Made by a program: the position numbers and the translations under genes. Of a stretch of DNA of 64,000 nucleotides, positions 61,101-64,000 are shown one piece after another. The notes under the pieces are model-generated. The model ran no database searches and was not told where the DNA came from. It saw only the letters and a program-made list of their open reading frames with translations. Positions within the stretch are counted from its first letter, which is position 1, and each line of letters opens with the position of its first letter. The stretch comes from Daucus carota subsp. sativus. Taxonomy: Eukaryota; Streptophyta; Magnoliopsida; Apiales; Apiaceae. The stretch spans positions 33,531,454 to 33,595,453 of the forward strand of contig NC_030389.2 of assembly GCF_001625215.2 (NCBI RefSeq), in the 5' to 3' direction.

Positions 61101-63696
61101 TAGAACGCTTACCTGATGATATGGAATCCTTCACAATCATTTTGGAGATTCATAAGAGGCGAGATATGCTGGCTATGCACATGCAAATGCTAGACCAACA
61201 CCTCCACTGTCCTAGCTTTGGGACTACCCGGTGTATCCCCCAGGCCATGACAAATATAGCAACTCATCAAGCGAAAACCACAAGATATTCACCAATCACA
61301 TATCCAAGTGTGTTTGGGGAGCCATTACATGGGGAGGTGAGTCTATTTTTGGTGATGACTACTCCTGTTGGTATTAAATTTCATATAATTAGTAAGTAGC
61401 CGATATAAAATGATACTCCCTCCGTCCTTTTTTAGTTGTCACATTTCTATTTTTCTTGGTCAAATTGACTAAACTTTTACCAAAGATTATAAGTCACTCT
61501 TTCATTATTTTAAAAAATTGAAAACTACATCTTAAAGTAGATTAAGTTGTTTCCGGTGACATATTTTTTTAATTTTTTAAATTGATAAAATATTAATAAA
61601 TTTCAGTCAAACTTTGGTCAATTTGACCGGCACAAAACCAAAGGTGACAATTAAAAAGGGACGGAGGGAGTAGATTAGAGGTTACTAAAAGAACGTTACC
61701 AGTCAAGATCTTGAAAGAGATGAACATACTATATGAATGCTGTCTACTTGCTAGTGACAGAGACATTAATTAGCAGGAAAAAAGATTAGAATTGTAGATT
61801 GATCTTTTTAAAGTTTGTCCAACCTTGTTTTCCTATGACTACATTTACATCTATTCAGTGAAAGCCAAAGAACCATTTTTCTACCAAACTATGTTAACCT
61901 TCTTAGTAATTATATCAAGGTAGATGTAAGCTGTAGGTGTAAGCTGTTCCTTGTCATCGAAAACACTCTCCACACACTAATTGTCATGCTTGAATTACAT
62001 TGTAAAATGGTAATTATTTTGAGTTGAGCTAAACTTTTCTTTTGGTTAGGAACTTGCTGATATTATTGGGAAGGGGACTCTAGACTGGGATAGAGCAATG
62101 CGTTGTATTAGGCATGCTATGCGTAATACTCCGTCACCTGATTGGTGGAGACGTGTGCTTGTTCTCGCTCCTTGTTATCAGAAGCAACCTCATGCTCCTG
62201 CTTTCGGTGCTGTCTTTACTAGTGAAATGATTTGCGAGGCAGGGTTAGATAGAGTTGCTGAACTTCTGAAGTTGACAAATTCAGTTCCAGGCAATGTGCC
62301 CATTCTATTTTCTATACTTTCCTTGAATTGACATTTCAATGATTGTTGTGCCATCTTTTAGCTGTTGTTTAATATGTTCATGTGATGATTATTTCAAGCT
62401 ATTAAATGCTTAAAAAGACTGCAGCTGGTACAAGTTCAAAATATGCTGGTGTTTGTATAGAGAATATATATGATTGATTTCTACTGATCACCTAAAGCAG
62501 AACTGTTTTTTCACCATAAATCTCTCTTTTAGACACATAGCATGCATAGTGGGGCCTTTATTCATCTGTATTAGATCCAGGTAGTAAGTGATATCAAGTA
62601 CAGAAATACAGAGCTGCAGAACATTCACCTATGCTATTCATCAAACAATCATGTCCCCCCTGTTAGCTTATGATTTAGTAGCAACATACACATGTACATT
62701 GTACATATATGCACCTATTTGTATGTAGCTATATGTATAAAAATAAAACTTTGACATCAGATACCTTATGGGTTTCCAATGAAACAGTGGACGTGATTTC
62801 TTTTACTTTTAACTATAGAAACCAATTTTGTAGAGATTAGATATTAGAGTGTGATTTCTTTCCCTCAAAGCGAGTAGGAAATCACCTAAAATCTATGGTT
62901 AAGGTTTCATGAGTGCAAGGAAGTTTGTGTTTTCTTCTTTTATGCTAATTCGATAATTTAAATTAGTTGCAGATGTAGATTCATGGCACGAGTGGCTTCG
63001 GTTTGCAGAGTTATTCCATTTTCTCATAAGGTGTGGGGCCCTAGATGTTTATGATTTTGTGGACAAGTTAATGGCACGCCATGCAGACCACCAGCTTGTT
63101 ATTAAAACAAATCATGTCACATGGTTGCTGACCCAAATTCAGCATGAGAATGTCCTGCATGCTTCAAGTACAAACCCTAAAAAGGTTGTTTAAATATAAT
63201 GTATGCTGTCATTTTATACTTGTTGAAGCCTTAAAACCCTTTTTTTCGTGTGTTCTATATTATTATCACTTTCTATTTAATCTTGGCGTCATACAATGAT
63301 TTGTAACTGTACCATAGCCTCCTCAAATGTATTTGGAATATAAATAATTGTTATATCCATTTATTTTTTTGAAGAAAGGTTTATCAGTTAAGTTGTCATA
63401 ATGTTCGCAGTTCATATTACTAACTGTAAATCTTGTCTCAATAATTTACTAAGTTTTACATGAGAGTTTTTAATTTTGATAGGCAGAGACTGCAGCCTCG
63501 AAAATGCTGTCCTTACATAAAGAAGGGACAAGCTCTGATCATAGCAGTCCAGAAAGTATCCTTCTCGAATATATAAGCAGTTGTCAAACTCTTCAATTGT
63601 TGTCACAGTATACAGCACTCAGAGGAGTTATAAATGCTGAGCACATTCATAAAGCAGAACAACAAAAAATTGAATGGTTGAGGCAGGCAAGCGAAG
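58196..63696 (+). CDS. MED23: Mediator complex subunit 23, 5' part (runs off the window)
   Basis: Exons 58196-58291, 58443-58486, 60424-60520, 60617-61336, 62050-62290, 62973-63184 and 63483-63696 code for 541 residues plus one base; the next exon lies past the window end. The protein matches plant MED23 in its N-terminal third: AVLNLFNLYLG, NEQFLVDFQQL, APRAEFLVYAIQRLCSIGYI, MLNWLEKW, SAIVCLHSCLDVIWLLVEDDKGRVPFYE in parts, YPSVFGEPLHGE, and TPSPDWWRRVLVLAPCY. MED23 belongs to the tail side of Mediator, which links transcription factors to RNA polymerase II in the nucleus. The first ATG (58189) is out of frame and short, so 58196 is taken. Intron 5 appears to use a GC donor (CCAG/gcaatg). A Stowaway MITE lies in intron 4. 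Confidence 0.93.
59301..59555. mobile_element. MITE in intron 2 of MED23
   Basis: The left end gagtgggtgtttggatggg and the right end agttcagccaaacagcgtc show short inverted tgtttgg / ccaaaca ends. The interior (gtaagcatttatttgtacc, aaaaagtcaagaag) matches the block at about 28144-28380. Confidence 0.55.
61416..61670. mobile_element. Stowaway MITE in intron 4 of MED23
   Basis: CTCCCTCCGTCC and its exact complement ggacggagggag are flanked by TA on both sides. At 255 bp the arms extend to tagttgtcac / ggtgacaatta. It lies about 80 bp after the exon 4 donor and does not affect it. Confidence 0.88.
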
Positions 63697-64000
63697 GTAT
63701 TAATGCCCAATGTTAAATAGCACATCGGATCGATGTCTTTTATGTTGCCCTCAAGTTTGTTACTCTTTATAGCCTGATATTAATTGTTACCTGTTCAGAC
63801 CTATTGTTAGTGTCCCATCTATTGACCTGAGACACATACACTTGCTTCCCTGGGTCCTTGTTAATCTGCTAGCTGAGACAAATTGTTACTTATTAATAAG
63901 CAAATTCATCTAAAGTAAATTGATGACACCTGTTAAAACATATACTATTATGCAATTTGATGCTATAGTTTCCATCTACACAACGTTTCAAATTCTAGTT
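63697..64000 (+). other. Intron of MED23 at the window end
   Basis: The sequence starts gtatta after a phase-1 codon. No further exon could be recognised before position 64000. Confidence 0.6.

Overview
This window looks like nuclear DNA of a eudicot plant. It is AT-rich, its genes have many short GT-AG introns, and the space between genes is filled with plant transposon types: Ty1/copia, hAT, Mutator, CACTA, Helitron, Stowaway and other MITEs. I cannot name the species. I see no rRNA, tRNA or CRISPR.

The host genes fall in two groups. From about 5.6 to 49.4 kb there are six plus-strand copies of a PLAC8-domain gene of the plant cadmium resistance / cell number regulator type. Each has four exons with the same intron phases and the CC-x4-CPC motif or a variant. 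They lie at 5613-6486, 13641-14320, 22373-23446, 28786-29742, 46733-47701 and 48382-49389. The last three are close relatives and the first is the most divergent. Promoter-side segments were duplicated with them and in places left without a gene (17.96-18.9 kb and 30.1-31.4 kb). From 51 kb on there are two unrelated, divergently transcribed single genes: a minus-strand GPI-anchored GH17 beta-1,3-glucanase with an X8 domain (51053-56005), and the plus-strand 5' part of MED23 (58196 to beyond the window end).

Between the PLAC8 copies are transposon blocks. These include a decayed copia element with a hAT element inside its 3' LTR (6588-12412), two more hAT elements (17035-17691 and 21304-21712), a Helitron composite (19162-21228), and a Mutator-like element with a 9-bp target duplication (26252-27526). 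A complete CACTA element (32459-37896) carries one apparently intact, multi-exon Ptta/En/Spm gene but no recognisable catalytic transposase. From 38.45 to 44.47 kb a chain of elements is separated by (TA)n tracts and includes a near-perfect 2.73-kb palindrome (40229-42959).

Because promoter segments were duplicated before several insertions, the window holds its own empty sites for the Helitron, two hAT elements and one Stowaway element. These give insertion boundaries without outside data. I found no clearly novel enzymatic system. The most unusual parts are the (TA)n-embedded element chain with its giant palindrome, the tandem-headed Helitron, and the compact PLAC8 family with its divergent first member.
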